This document shows positions 27,454 to 36,675 of a stretch of 64,000 nucleotides of DNA, piece after piece. Each line of letters begins with the position of its first letter. The first letter of the stretch is position 1. The position numbers were made by a program, and so were the translations under genes. Origin of the DNA: an uncultured Porticoccus sp. (GTDB lineage Bacteria > Pseudomonadota > Gammaproteobacteria > Pseudomonadales > Porticoccaceae); contig NZ_CAJXST010000001.1 in the NCBI RefSeq assembly GCF_913061305.1, positions 186,001 to 250,000 of the forward strand, read 5' to 3'. The notes below the pieces were generated by a model. It was given only the letters and a program-made list of their open reading frames with translations. It had not been told where the DNA came from and ran no database searches.

Positions 27454-28125
27454 ATGCGTAATCTGCTATCGACTCTTATGGTATCCGTCGCGATGCTGGT
27501 CTTTGCTGTGTCTACCGCCCATGCAGAAGGCCCCTACAAAGCAGGTGTCCATTACGAGGTGCTGGCCGAACCGGTTGCCACCAGTAACCCTGCCAAAATC
27601 GAGGTGGCAGAGGTGTTTTGGTACGGCTGTAGCCACTGCTACACTTTTGAACCTGCGCTCAACACTTGGGTTAAGGCGTTATCCGAGGATGTGGAGTTTG
27701 TCCGCGTTCCGGCGATTTGGCACCCGACCATGCGTCTCCATGCCAAAGCTTATTTCACGGCCAAAGCCATGAAAGTCCTTGATCAGATCCATGAGCCTAT
27801 TTTTGAGGCAATGAATCCCAAAAAAACCAAACTGAAGAATCCCAAAAAAGCCCGTCTGGAGACAGAGAATGAAATCGCTGACCTGTTTGAGGCCAATGGG
27901 ATAGATCGCGCAAGGTTCACTAAAGTCTTTAACTCGGCAGGCATCAATATGGCTGTTGATCTGGCAGCTAAAAAGCAGCGGCGCTACAGCATCCAGGGCA
28001 CACCCGAAATGGTTGTGAATGGAAAATACCGGATATCCGGCCTCGATAATAATGGTGACAACGAGGAAATGCTGAAGGTGGCTTCATACCTTATTCAGCG
28101 GGAACGTTCGTTGATGGGTCAATAA
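27454..28125 (+). CDS. dsbA: Thiol:disulfide interchange protein DsbA
   Basis: Periplasmic oxidase that introduces disulfide bonds. 223 residues from the ATG at 27454 (AAGGAAAAG upstream); the frame continues upstream, but a signal peptide (about 1-24) begins at this ATG. Thioredoxin fold with a helical insert. The active site is CSHC (Cys59-Cys62) in FWYGCSHCY, instead of the CPHC of E. coli; the residues between the cysteines tune redox potential. The cis-Pro loop GTPEMVV is intact. It may help fold CoxB, Sco and the c-type cytochromes encoded nearby. Confidence 0.95.
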   Translation: MRNLLSTLMVSVAMLVFAVSTAHAEGPYKAGVHYEVLAEPVATSNPAKIEVAEVFWYGCSHCYTFEPALNTWVKALSEDVEFVRVPAIWHPTMRLHAKAYFTAKAMKVLDQIHEPIFEAMNPKKTKLKNPKKARLETENEIADLFEANGIDRARFTKVFNSAGINMAVDLAAKKQRRYSIQGTPEMVVNGKYRISGLDNNGDNEEMLKVASYLIQRERSLMGQ

Positions 28126-28164
28126 CGAACGCTTCAGTCCATTGCGATATCCACCGCCGTAGGT

Positions 28165-28191
28165 GCCTCTTGTTGTTATACAACGGGAGGC
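28165..28191 (+). other. Stable hairpin between dsbA and serC
   Basis: GCCTCTTGTTG / CAACGGGAGGC form an 11-pair stem (two G-U pairs) around loop TTATA. No T-run follows (TTGACCCC), so it is a poor rho-independent terminator. It could protect the dsbA mRNA 3' end or act in a leader upstream of serC. Confidence 0.5.
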
Positions 28192-28294
28192 TTGACCCCA
28201 ATATTATTAGTGGCTTCTATTCGTAGTGGCTTTGTGCAGTAGCCAATCCCGCTTAAAATGTCCCGCTTCTTTTCATCTTCCAGGCAGATCAATC

Positions 28295-29410
28295 ATGAAA
28301 CCGACTCAAAAGCCGGCCAACCCAAATTTTTCTTCCGGGCCTTGCAGCAAGCGTCCCGGCTACGATGTGTCCACCCTTGATCTTACTACCCTTGGACGCT
28401 CACACCGAGCGGCTATCGGCAAGACCGCATTACAGCGGGTGTGTGAGGAAACGGCCCAGGTTCTGGGCTTGCCAGAGGGTTACAGGGTGGGGGTGGTTCC
28501 TGCCTCGGATACCGGGGCCGTTGAAATGGCGCTCTGGTCGATGCTGGGTCCCCGCCCGGTTGACGTATTTTCCTGGGAGTCTTTCGGACAGGGCTGGCTA
28601 ACGGATATTGTCAAGCAACTGAGACTCGAGCAGGTCAATGATTACGGCGCTGATTATGGCAAGCTGCCGGAGCTAAATCTTGCCGATCCCGCACACGATA
28701 TTGTGTTTACCTGGAATGGCACCACTTCCGGGGTCAAAGTCCCCAATGCAGACTGGATCAGTGATACCCGTGAGGGTTTGACCATTTGCGATGCCACCTC
28801 TGCGGTATTTGCCATGGAGATGCCCTGGGAAAAACTCGACGTGGTCACTTTCAGTTGGCAAAAAGTACTCGGTGGTGAAGGTGCCCACGGAATGCTGATC
28901 CTTAGCCCCAGGGCAGTTGAACGATTGGAAACCTATACACCACCCTGGCCACTGCCGAAGATTTTCCGCATGACCAAAGGCGGCAAGCTGATTGAGGATA
29001 TTTTCAAGGGTGCAACCATCAACACGCCCTCGATGCTCTGTGTGGCAGATTATCTCGATTCGCTGAATTGGGTTAAGTCTATCGGCGGTGTGCAGGCAAC
29101 GGTTCGCCGGTCCAGCGACAACCTGTCGGTCATTGAGCAGTTTGTTGCGACCCATGACTGGATACACTTTTTGGCGGAAGACCCGGCCAACCGGTCAAGT
29201 ACCAGTATCTGCCTGACCTTGTCACTGGAGGCCGATCAGGTAAAACAACTGGTTAAACTGCTCGATGCGGAAGGTGTGGCCTATGACATTGGCGCCTACC
29301 GGGATGCCCCTGCCGGTTTGCGGATCTGGGGTGGTGCGACCGTCGAAAAAACGGATATTGAAGCACTGATGCCCTGGATTGAATGGGGTTATCGGGAAGT
29401 TTCCCGTTAA
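28295..29410 (+). CDS. serC: Phosphoserine aminotransferase, Methanosarcina/alphaproteobacterial type
   Basis: PLP enzyme converting 3-phosphohydroxypyruvate to phosphoserine. 371 residues from the ATG at 28295. The sequence ([45 protein letters not shown] with the PLP lysine) belongs to the branch first described in Methanosarcina and common in alphaproteobacteria, not the E. coli SerC branch. It forms a two-gene unit with serA, 35 bases downstream, giving the first two steps of serine synthesis. Confidence 0.92.
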   Translation: MKPTQKPANPNFSSGPCSKRPGYDVSTLDLTTLGRSHRAAIGKTALQRVCEETAQVLGLPEGYRVGVVPASDTGAVEMALWSMLGPRPVDVFSWESFGQGWLTDIVKQLRLEQVNDYGADYGKLPELNLADPAHDIVFTWNGTTSGVKVPNADWISDTREGLTICDATSAVFAMEMPWEKLDVVTFSWQKVLGGEGAHGMLILSPRAVERLETYTPPWPLPKIFRMTKGGKLIEDIFKGATINTPSMLCVADYLDSLNWVKSIGGVQATVRRSSDNLSVIEQFVATHDWIHFLAEDPANRSSTSICLTLSLEADQVKQLVKLLDAEGVAYDIGAYRDAPAGLRIWGGATVEKTDIEALMPWIEWGYREVSR

Positions 29411-29445
29411 TGATCGGTATAAGCAGCGTTGCGTGAGAAAAAGCC

Positions 29446-30615
29446 ATGTTTAAAGTGCGGACCTATAACCAGATTTCTACCAAAGGGCTGGACCGTTTTC
29501 CCAGAGAAGACTACGAAATAGCCAGCGAATTTTCGCAGCCAGATGCGATTTTACTGCGCAGCCAGAAACTGCATGAAGAAATCATTGCCGAGAGCGTCAA
29601 GGCGGTGGCGCGTGCCGGTGCGGGTGTCAATAATATTCCGGTGGCTGAGTATACCCAGCGTGGCATCGTGGTATTTAACACCCCGGGTGCCAATGCCAAT
29701 GCGGTGAAGGAGTTGGTAGCCTCCGCCTTGTTTCTCGCTTCCAGAGATATTTTTGGCGGCATGAATTACGTACAGGGACTCACCGCCATCACGGATGATG
29801 CCGAGATGTCGACACTGCTGGAGAAACAGAAAAAGCAGTTCGCCGGCTGTGAAGTAGCTGGCAAGACCCTGGGTGTGGTCGGCCTCGGTGCCATCGGTGC
29901 GCTGGTGGCCAATATGGCTCTTGAGCTTGGCATGAACGTGGCCGGCTATGATCCGGCGATTTCTGTGGAAGCGGCCTGGCGCCTGTCCAGGCGGGTTCAG
30001 AAAGTGGAAAACCTGCAGAGTCTGCTGGCCTGCTCCGATTTCATTTCCCTGCATGTGCCTGCCATGGAGGCAACCCGCCATCTGATCAATGCTGAAGCAC
30101 TGCGCTGTGTCCGGCCCTCTACCATTCTGTTGAATTTTGCCCGGGAGGAAGTGGTCGACCTGGCAGCGATCACGGCGGCTTTGGATGAAAAGCGTCTGGC
30201 GAAGTATGTCACCGATTTTCCGGTGCCGACGCTGCTTGGCCGCAAGGATGTACTCTGTATGCCGCATATCGGCGCCAGTACTGAAGAGGCTGAAGAAAAC
30301 TGTGCCATGATGGCTGCCGATCAGCTCATGGATTATCTGGAAAATGGCAACATTCGCAATTCGGTGAATTTCCCGAACACCAAAATGGCCAGAAATGGTG
30401 GCTATCGAATCACGTTCTGTAACGAGAATGTGCCAAAAGTGTTAGGTCATGTGCTGTCCCTGCTGGCGGATCGGGACATGAATGTTATCGACATGGTCAA
30501 CCAGAGCCGTGATGGCATCGCCTACAATATTATTGATGTCGCCAGTCAGCCAACTAGCGACCTGCTCAAAGCCATTGCCGACGTCGAGGGTGTGGTCGCA
30601 GTTCGGTCTGTTTGA
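29446..30615 (+). CDS. serA: D-3-phosphoglycerate dehydrogenase
   Basis: NAD-dependent oxidation of 3-phosphoglycerate, the first step of serine synthesis. 389 residues: split substrate-binding domain, Rossmann domain with GLGAIGALVAN near 145, and a C-terminal ACT domain (last 75 residues). Catalytic Arg in NFAREEVVD, Glu in the following segment and His in MPHIGAST are recognisable. The short form with an ACT domain suggests feedback control by serine. Convergent with the hybrid kinase gene, 43 bases apart. Confidence 0.95.
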   Translation: MFKVRTYNQISTKGLDRFPREDYEIASEFSQPDAILLRSQKLHEEIIAESVKAVARAGAGVNNIPVAEYTQRGIVVFNTPGANANAVKELVASALFLASRDIFGGMNYVQGLTAITDDAEMSTLLEKQKKQFAGCEVAGKTLGVVGLGAIGALVANMALELGMNVAGYDPAISVEAAWRLSRRVQKVENLQSLLACSDFISLHVPAMEATRHLINAEALRCVRPSTILLNFAREEVVDLAAITAALDEKRLAKYVTDFPVPTLLGRKDVLCMPHIGASTEEAEENCAMMAADQLMDYLENGNIRNSVNFPNTKMARNGGYRITFCNENVPKVLGHVLSLLADRDMNVIDMVNQSRDGIAYNIIDVASQPTSDLLKAIADVEGVVAVRSV

Positions 30616-30640
30616 TCAGATTCCAGTAATAAGTCTGATA

Positions 30641-30657
30641 GAGCTTTTTTAAAGCTC
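30641..30657. terminator. Weak terminator-like hairpin between serA and the kinase gene
   Basis: GAGCTTT / AAAGCTC around loop TTT in the 43-base convergent gap. No T-run follows on either strand, so termination strength is doubtful. A second inverted pair ATCAGA / TCTGAT lies just before it. Confidence 0.35.
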
Positions 30658-30658
30658 C

Positions 30659-33310
30659 CTACAGGTCGATCCATTCAACCTCACGGTCAATCTTGTCGAG
30701 CAGTACTGAAACTGACGTCAACGATCCCGCCTTGATCTGTTCGTGAAGGTGCCTCACCAGTTGTTCCAATGTCGCCAGTTTGAAGACACCGGCGATACCC
30801 AACAATTGGTGAACCTGTTCACGCAATTCGGCAAGGTCATCATCGGCCACGGCCTGGCGTGCTTTTTTCAACAGATCCCTGACTTCCTGACGGAATAAAT
30901 CCACGGAAAGATCCCCCCCTTCAGTGGATGGAGCTGGCACATCCGTGGGTGGCCTGATGTTGAGTAGTTTGCAGATGTTGGCAAGCAATTCATTTTCATT
31001 GAGAGGCTTGAGTTGCAAACCATTTGCTCCGGCATCGAACAGTGCCCTCTCCTCTTGCTGGAGGATATCGGCCGTCAGGGCCAGGGCCGGAATTCGTGCG
31101 TTGGGATTATTGCTGCGCCGCAGAGCGATCAGGGTATCAATGCCATTTTTCTGAGGCATGTGTATATCCACCAGTAACAGGTCAAAGGTGTCATGCTGGC
31201 AGGCTGCGAGGGCTTCGTTGCCGTTGTTTGCCAATGTGCAGTAGGCGCCCATCTTGCTCAGCAAAGTATCCAGTAGCAGGCTGGTGAACTGGTTATCCTC
31301 GGCAATCAGGATATTCACACCATCAAGGAGTTGGCTATTTACCGGGGCAACGGTGGTCGGGTCCTGTGACGGGCCATTTTCATTCAGTGATCGGTGCAGC
31401 TCGGACAGCGGTGGCGGCATTGATAGAAAAGCGACCGGAGTGAGCTCTGCCCGCTCCCTGGCATTGAATTGCTGATAAAAATTCAACTGTGATGCTGTCA
31501 GAATCAGTTTAGCCCTGGTTGCATTGCGCAACTGCACCATGAGTTTCGAGAGATCATCACTGGCCCCCTGCGGGGCGGGTATGCAGACAATAACCCGGTC
31601 GCTGGCCTCAAGGTGTAATGAGGTATTCAGCAAATGGTCGTAATCGGTGACGAGAATATCGTTCACCCCGAATCTTTCCAGAGCATGCCTGAGTGCCCGT
31701 GTTGTAAATTCGTTACAGCTGGCGATAACCACCTTGCAGGGCCTGATTTTCCAGTTTGGTTGGGTCTCACAGAGCGGTAGTGGTAGCGTTATACGGAAGG
31801 TGGAGCCGCTACCCTCCTGGCTCTCCAGGTCAATGTCACCCCCCATGAGATCAACCAGGCTTTTGACAATCGAAAGTCCCAGTCCGGTCCCGCCATAGTG
31901 ACGGGAAATGGAGGTGTCTGCCTGGGTAAATGCATTAAAGAGCAGACCCTGGGCATCGGCGGAAATACCGATACCGGTATCCAGCACTTCGATAATAACG
32001 GCTTGTGCCGGGTTGGTTTTCAGTGAGATGAAAACCCCACCCTGTTCGGAAAACTTGATGGCGTTGGCGATCAGATTGCTCAAAATTTGCTGTAGCCGGA
32101 TCATATCTCCCACCCGGTGCAACAACACATCGGGTGCATAATCCACTGCGATACAAAGGCCCTTGTGTTGGGCCTGGGGAGAAAACAGGGCGCTGGCCTG
32201 CTCTACGCATTCCGCCAGATCAATTGGCTGTTGATCGAGCTCAACGGTATTGGACTGGAGTTTTGAGCAAGCCAGAATATCGTCAATCAGTGTCAGTAGC
32301 TGGCGTGCTGATTGATCAATAATCTGGCAATAGTGACGGTCTGTTTCGGACATGATGCTGAAATCGAGCAAGTGTACAAACCCCTGAATGGAGGTAATGG
32401 GTGTCCGCAGCTCATGACTCATCCGTGCCAGAAAATCACTCTTTGACTGATTCGCTGTTTCCGCTTCCTGCCGTGACAATTCCAGTTCACGGTTCTTTTT
32501 TTGCAGACTCTCGAGGGTATCCTGTAACTGGCTGGTAGCGAGATTAATCCGATATTCAAGATTTTGTTTGCCCTCAGTAATTGATTCCGCCAGTTGGTTG
32601 ATGCCACTGGCGAGAATGGCAAGTTCGTCGTGGGTTCCGGTTTGGGCCCGAATACTCAGGTTCCCGCGGGCCATTTTTTTTATGACGGCGGTGAGGTGCT
32701 GAATCGGAGCAATCAACCCCAAGCTTAGGTAATAGGTCAATATGAAGGCAATAATCAGTCCCAACAGCGATAGCCAGAGGGAGGTAAAAACAATCTGACG
32801 CTGTTTTTGGTGCAAACGGGCCTGATCAATCGCGACGATTACCCAGCCGATCAATTCATCATCGGCCGCTTGCGCGGCCTCTTCCTCGTAATCACTGAAC
32901 TCAATACCCAGTAAATAAACGGGTTTCTTGAAGTAGACGTGATTATCCAGTCGAAAGGGTTGTTTGTCTGGCGAAAATCCCAATGCTGCCGCGGGTATAT
33001 CTCCCGAATTCAGAACCAGTTTCTCCGCGTGGTCTATAAAGGCGACACCGGACACATCGGGCAGGCGAATGGCCGCCGCCGATGTGTTTGCGAGTAACTT
33101 GATGTTTCTTGAGTAGAGCGACAGATCCGAAATCGTCGCCAGGTAATCCGATGTTATATCCCCGGACTGATAAAGATTTTCTGACAGATCGCCCCGTCGG
33201 GCATCAATTGTGTACAGCGCCAAAAACGTGATGATTAACAGTAGTGGGAAAAGTGCCACCACAAGAAACCGCTGATGAATCGACTTGCTGAGCAAAGGGC
33301 TTTTAGTCAT
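30659..33310 (-). CDS. Hybrid sensor histidine kinase with REC and HPt domains (BarA-like layout)
   Basis: 883 residues from the ATG at 33310; the longer open frame is discounted because this ATG overlaps the stop of the preceding gene as ATGA. Layout: membrane helix (about 14-34), periplasmic sensor of about 140 residues, second helix (about 174-198), HAMP, coiled coil, HisKA with MSHELRTP (His299), HATPase with NLIANAIKFS, DTGIGIS and GGTGLGLS, a receiver-like domain lacking the usual Asp, a true receiver (AEDNQ, VDIHMPQKNG), and a C-terminal HPt with VHQLLGIAGVF. Such kinases pass phosphate to a separate regulator; none is encoded nearby. Last gene of the receptor-binding protein-kinase operon. 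Confidence 0.9.
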   Translation of the reverse strand: MTKSPLLSKSIHQRFLVVALFPLLLIITFLALYTIDARRGDLSENLYQSGDITSDYLATISDLSLYSRNIKLLANTSAAAIRLPDVSGVAFIDHAEKLVLNSGDIPAAALGFSPDKQPFRLDNHVYFKKPVYLLGIEFSDYEEEAAQAADDELIGWVIVAIDQARLHQKQRQIVFTSLWLSLLGLIIAFILTYYLSLGLIAPIQHLTAVIKKMARGNLSIRAQTGTHDELAILASGINQLAESITEGKQNLEYRINLATSQLQDTLESLQKKNRELELSRQEAETANQSKSDFLARMSHELRTPITSIQGFVHLLDFSIMSETDRHYCQIIDQSARQLLTLIDDILACSKLQSNTVELDQQPIDLAECVEQASALFSPQAQHKGLCIAVDYAPDVLLHRVGDMIRLQQILSNLIANAIKFSEQGGVFISLKTNPAQAVIIEVLDTGIGISADAQGLLFNAFTQADTSISRHYGGTGLGLSIVKSLVDLMGGDIDLESQEGSGSTFRITLPLPLCETQPNWKIRPCKVVIASCNEFTTRALRHALERFGVNDILVTDYDHLLNTSLHLEASDRVIVCIPAPQGASDDLSKLMVQLRNATRAKLILTASQLNFYQQFNARERAELTPVAFLSMPPPLSELHRSLNENGPSQDPTTVAPVNSQLLDGVNILIAEDNQFTSLLLDTLLSKMGAYCTLANNGNEALAACQHDTFDLLLVDIHMPQKNGIDTLIALRRSNNPNARIPALALTADILQQEERALFDAGANGLQLKPLNENELLANICKLLNIRPPTDVPAPSTEGGDLSVDLFRQEVRDLLKKARQAVADDDLAELREQVHQLLGIAGVFKLATLEQLVRHLHEQIKAGSLTSVSVLLDKIDREVEWIDL

Positions 33311-34278
33311 TGTGCTGCTTGCTCCTGCTTTTGGATGTCCATGTAAAGCGTATTGTCTGTCGGCAGGGATATGCCCAGTGATCGTGCTATGGCCGGGTTG
33401 GTGGAAATACTGAAATAGCGGGGATACTGGGGCTCGCCGAGAGTGCTTTCCGGATTGCGCAGCCATTGACTGATCTGTTCCCCTGCCTGTCTGCCAATAT
33501 CGTCAGGCGAAGAAAAAATAGAGGCCAGCGCCCCGGCGATGGTATAGGCCTTTGAAAAGCCGATTACCGGGACCTTTTGCTGAAAGCTGAGGTGGAGAAT
33601 CCACTTGGCGATCGCCCGGTTCAGGACGGCCTGATCCGGCAGGGCAATAAACAGGTCTGTACCGTTGACCACGGGACGCAGCACCGACACAGGGTTGTCC
33701 TCCCGGTCGAGGTAGCCGTGTTTGAGAACCAGGCCACGTGCAGCGGTAAGTGTCTCCAGCTCTGTCTCCAACCCCCTGGAGACAGGACCGAATATGGTAC
33801 TGAATCGCGTGGCTTCCGGTTTCAGTAATGATGCGAGTGTGATCACCCGACTGAGGGGTTGATCCAGAAAAATTGCAGAAACCGACCGCGTTGGTGCTTT
33901 ATCGTGCGCTGACCAGGCAGATTCATAGGCATTTTTTGGGGTGAAAATACTGAGCACAGGTGTTTCCCCTCCCCAGTCAACCACCTCGCGAGTCGCATAG
34001 CTGCCGATGGCAACAATGAGTTGATAGGGGGGATCCTGGTGATCTGGCAGCTCGGTTTTATGGAGGTCAATGATGCTGAAAGCGGGGTTTCCCGGCAGTG
34101 TTTTGTTGACAGTGTCTTGCAGTGAGTCGGCGGTTTCAAGGTAGTAAGAGGCATCGCTGGATAACAGCAACAAAATGTCTGCCTGAGCTATTGGACACGT
34201 CAAAAGAGAAAGGAGAAGGAGCCCAAGGGTGGAGAGGGTAGCAAAGATACCTTGTTTCCTTACCGGTCGCGTCAACAT
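33307..34278 (-). CDS. Periplasmic ABC-type substrate-binding protein (ABC_sub_bind family)
   Basis: 323 residues: signal peptide (about 8-33, ending AQADILLL) then a two-lobe binding fold. Segments such as LIVAIGSYATREV and PVIGFSKAYTIAGALASIFSS fit the ABC_sub_bind (TrpX-like) family. No permease or ATPase gene is nearby, so it probably presents a ligand to the kinase rather than a transporter (inference). Start at 34278 is preferred to an ATG 5 codons earlier because AGGGA lies 5 bases upstream. Its stop overlaps the kinase start as ATGA. Confidence 0.8.
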   Translation of the reverse strand: MLTRPVRKQGIFATLSTLGLLLLSLLTCPIAQADILLLLSSDASYYLETADSLQDTVNKTLPGNPAFSIIDLHKTELPDHQDPPYQLIVAIGSYATREVVDWGGETPVLSIFTPKNAYESAWSAHDKAPTRSVSAIFLDQPLSRVITLASLLKPEATRFSTIFGPVSRGLETELETLTAARGLVLKHGYLDREDNPVSVLRPVVNGTDLFIALPDQAVLNRAIAKWILHLSFQQKVPVIGFSKAYTIAGALASIFSSPDDIGRQAGEQISQWLRNPESTLGEPQYPRYFSISTNPAIARSLGISLPTDNTLYMDIQKQEQAAQ

Positions 34279-34364
34279 GTCTTCCCTAAGCAATGTTGCT
34301 ATTGAGCGTGAGACCTTTCATGTCCATCGTAGTGATTTTGTCTGGAACAATGAGGTCAAGCACA

Positions 34365-36461
34365 TCAAAAATTCAGCACGAGACGCAAAAAAAGTCTGGT
34401 TTCAAAAACATTGTTTTGAGCATGCTCCATATAGTCACCCCCCAGATTTTGGCCGATAAGTGACAGGTTTCCAGTGCTTGAACCCACAGTAAAATCATAA
34501 CCCAGATGGGCATCTACCCGGACAAACTGTTCGACAGGGTTGCCATCACGCCAGTCTGCTGCGGTCATGTGGTAGACATTGATGCCTGAGGACCAGCCTG
34601 CAGAAAATCGCTGAAACAGCAGCAGGCCGGCCGTATGGCGCGGTGCACGTTCGTTGTGATCCTTGATCTGAAAATAGGGTTCATAACGGGAGATATAAAA
34701 ACTGTCCACATCCCGATAGCCGTAGTGGGCATTGATCAGGGTATGCTCGGTGGGTTGGTAGCGGAGTTGTAACTCAACTCCCCGCGTTACCCAGCGACTG
34801 TTATTGTCGCGAACTGAAATGGTTTCATCCAGCCCGAGCGATGGAATACCCAGATCAGCAGGTGCCTGGTAGGTATCGATGCCATCTTTAACGGATTCCC
34901 GAAATAGCCTGACATCAAAGGTCAGTCCCTGTGTGGGTAACTGCGCCAGATAGCCCAGTTCCAGGCTTTTCAGTCGCTCTTCCTCGACGTTTTCAGCAGA
35001 TTTTCGAATCGCCTGAACCAGTACCTGGTCGGCAAGAATATCTACATTCAGCTCTCTGGCCTCGCCCAGAGAAGGTGAGCGCCGACCAATGGCATAACCT
35101 ATGCGAAGCGTATGGGAAGGATTGATGTGGTAATTGGCGCCGACACGGCCGGATGCAATCGTGTCCACCAGGACGTTGTTTTCGATCATCAGACCGGCAT
35201 TCATGGTCCAGTGGGAACTGGCCTCCCATTCCAGGTGCCCGAAGAGTCGGCGACTGGTCAGTGATTCATCGCCACTATGACCAAATACTGTTTTGCCACT
35301 GATATTGTCGTAGCGCAGGCCTGCCCCCCAGGTAGCCCGCAAATCGGGGGTCAGGTGCAGGCGATGTTCCAGTTCTACGTCGTAGCGCTCTGAATCAATG
35401 CCCTGAAAGCCGACGATATAGTGTTGATCTTCAATATCCAGGGTCGGGTCAATCATCTGAAAAAAGCCCGGCACCTGTTCCGGAGTAATGGTGAATCCGA
35501 GTTCCTCCGACAACAGGTTGGAAACCAGCCCCTGGTTGATATAGTTCTCACCCTCAATTCGGTTGTGATACAAATGGATTTGCAGCCCGTCGCCGTTGAC
35601 CAGATCCCGGTTCCACTTCAGAGACTGGTATTGGTTTTTGAACTGGACACCAGCGTACTCCGCCGGGCGGTCGGCATCACCCCAGCCAGAATTGTTGTGT
35701 GTGTATCCGGCTTGAAGGTCGAATGTATCTGTAATATTCGGGGTGTACATAGCGCGCAGGTTCAAGGCCAGCATTTCTTTGCCGTCCTCCATTGGCCCCC
35801 GGTTGTCTCCGGAACTTACCGATGGGAAGCCATCGTTGTGTTGGTAATTAAAACTGACACGGTAATCCAGCTTGTCGGCATTGCCGCTGTAACGAACAGT
35901 GGTTTCCCGGGTTTGCTGGTCTCCTGCTGTCACGCCGACCTGCCAGCCGCGCTCCTGCACAGGTTTGCGAGTGATGATATTGACAGCGCCCAAAAAAGCA
36001 TTGGAGCCGTAGGCCGGGGCATTTGATCCCCGCACAATCTCAATATGGTCAATATCTTCCAGACTGATACCCAGCGAACCCCATTCAGTATTGGCATACA
36101 CCGGGTCATAGATGGGCCGGCCATCAACCATAATCTCCAGATGGTTCGGGAATTCGCGGCCAAAGCCGTGATAGCCGATTCCGTAGCGATTGCCATTGAT
36201 ATAGTAGGATTCGAAGCCGGGTACCAGCCGAAAAACATCGACCCAGGTCATGGCACCGGAGGCCTTGATCAATTGCTGGTCGATAATGGTGACACTTGCG
36301 GGAACCTGGTTCAGGGGTTGAACCATCCGCGCTACGGAGGTGACTGAGGGCAGCTCACCGAGCATGTCCTCTTCCGTAATGAATGCTGATTGAGGTTGAC
36401 TGAGAACCAGCTGGCTGAAGAGTAAACCCGTTACTGTCAGGCTCAGTGTGGCGCGAGACAT
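34365..36461 (-). CDS. TonB-dependent outer-membrane receptor
   Basis: 698 residues: signal peptide (about 1-22), plug domain (about 40-165, with VPASVTIID, IMVDGRPIYDP, IEIVRGSNAPAYGSNAFLGAVNIITRKP) and a 22-strand barrel ending in the aromatic RLFLRLVLNF. I see no long N-terminal signalling extension of the FecA kind and no clear TonB box. The ligand cannot be read from sequence. Preceded by GGGAG at a good distance. It heads an operon with a periplasmic binding protein (86-base gap) and a hybrid kinase, suggesting uptake-linked or ligand-linked signalling. Confidence 0.92.
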   Translation of the reverse strand: MSRATLSLTVTGLLFSQLVLSQPQSAFITEEDMLGELPSVTSVARMVQPLNQVPASVTIIDQQLIKASGAMTWVDVFRLVPGFESYYINGNRYGIGYHGFGREFPNHLEIMVDGRPIYDPVYANTEWGSLGISLEDIDHIEIVRGSNAPAYGSNAFLGAVNIITRKPVQERGWQVGVTAGDQQTRETTVRYSGNADKLDYRVSFNYQHNDGFPSVSSGDNRGPMEDGKEMLALNLRAMYTPNITDTFDLQAGYTHNNSGWGDADRPAEYAGVQFKNQYQSLKWNRDLVNGDGLQIHLYHNRIEGENYINQGLVSNLLSEELGFTITPEQVPGFFQMIDPTLDIEDQHYIVGFQGIDSERYDVELEHRLHLTPDLRATWGAGLRYDNISGKTVFGHSGDESLTSRRLFGHLEWEASSHWTMNAGLMIENNVLVDTIASGRVGANYHINPSHTLRIGYAIGRRSPSLGEARELNVDILADQVLVQAIRKSAENVEEERLKSLELGYLAQLPTQGLTFDVRLFRESVKDGIDTYQAPADLGIPSLGLDETISVRDNNSRWVTRGVELQLRYQPTEHTLINAHYGYRDVDSFYISRYEPYFQIKDHNERAPRHTAGLLLFQRFSAGWSSGINVYHMTAADWRDGNPVEQFVRVDAHLGYDFTVGSSTGNLSLIGQNLGGDYMEHAQNNVFETRLFLRLVLNF

Positions 36462-36675
36462 AACGTGCTCCCGGGAGAATTGGCGTGATATTTTTGCAGG
36501 GACATATTCTAAGTCCCCGATGCGGGAATATCAGCTGTTTATTGCTGCCCGGATAAAGAAAACCCCTGTAAACCCTGTTATCGGGTTGCATGACAGGGTC
36601 GCAGTGTCAATCCAATAGCAGCAGTAGGCACTGATCCGGGCTAAAATGCCGGGTTATGATTGAGGAGAGTAACTG

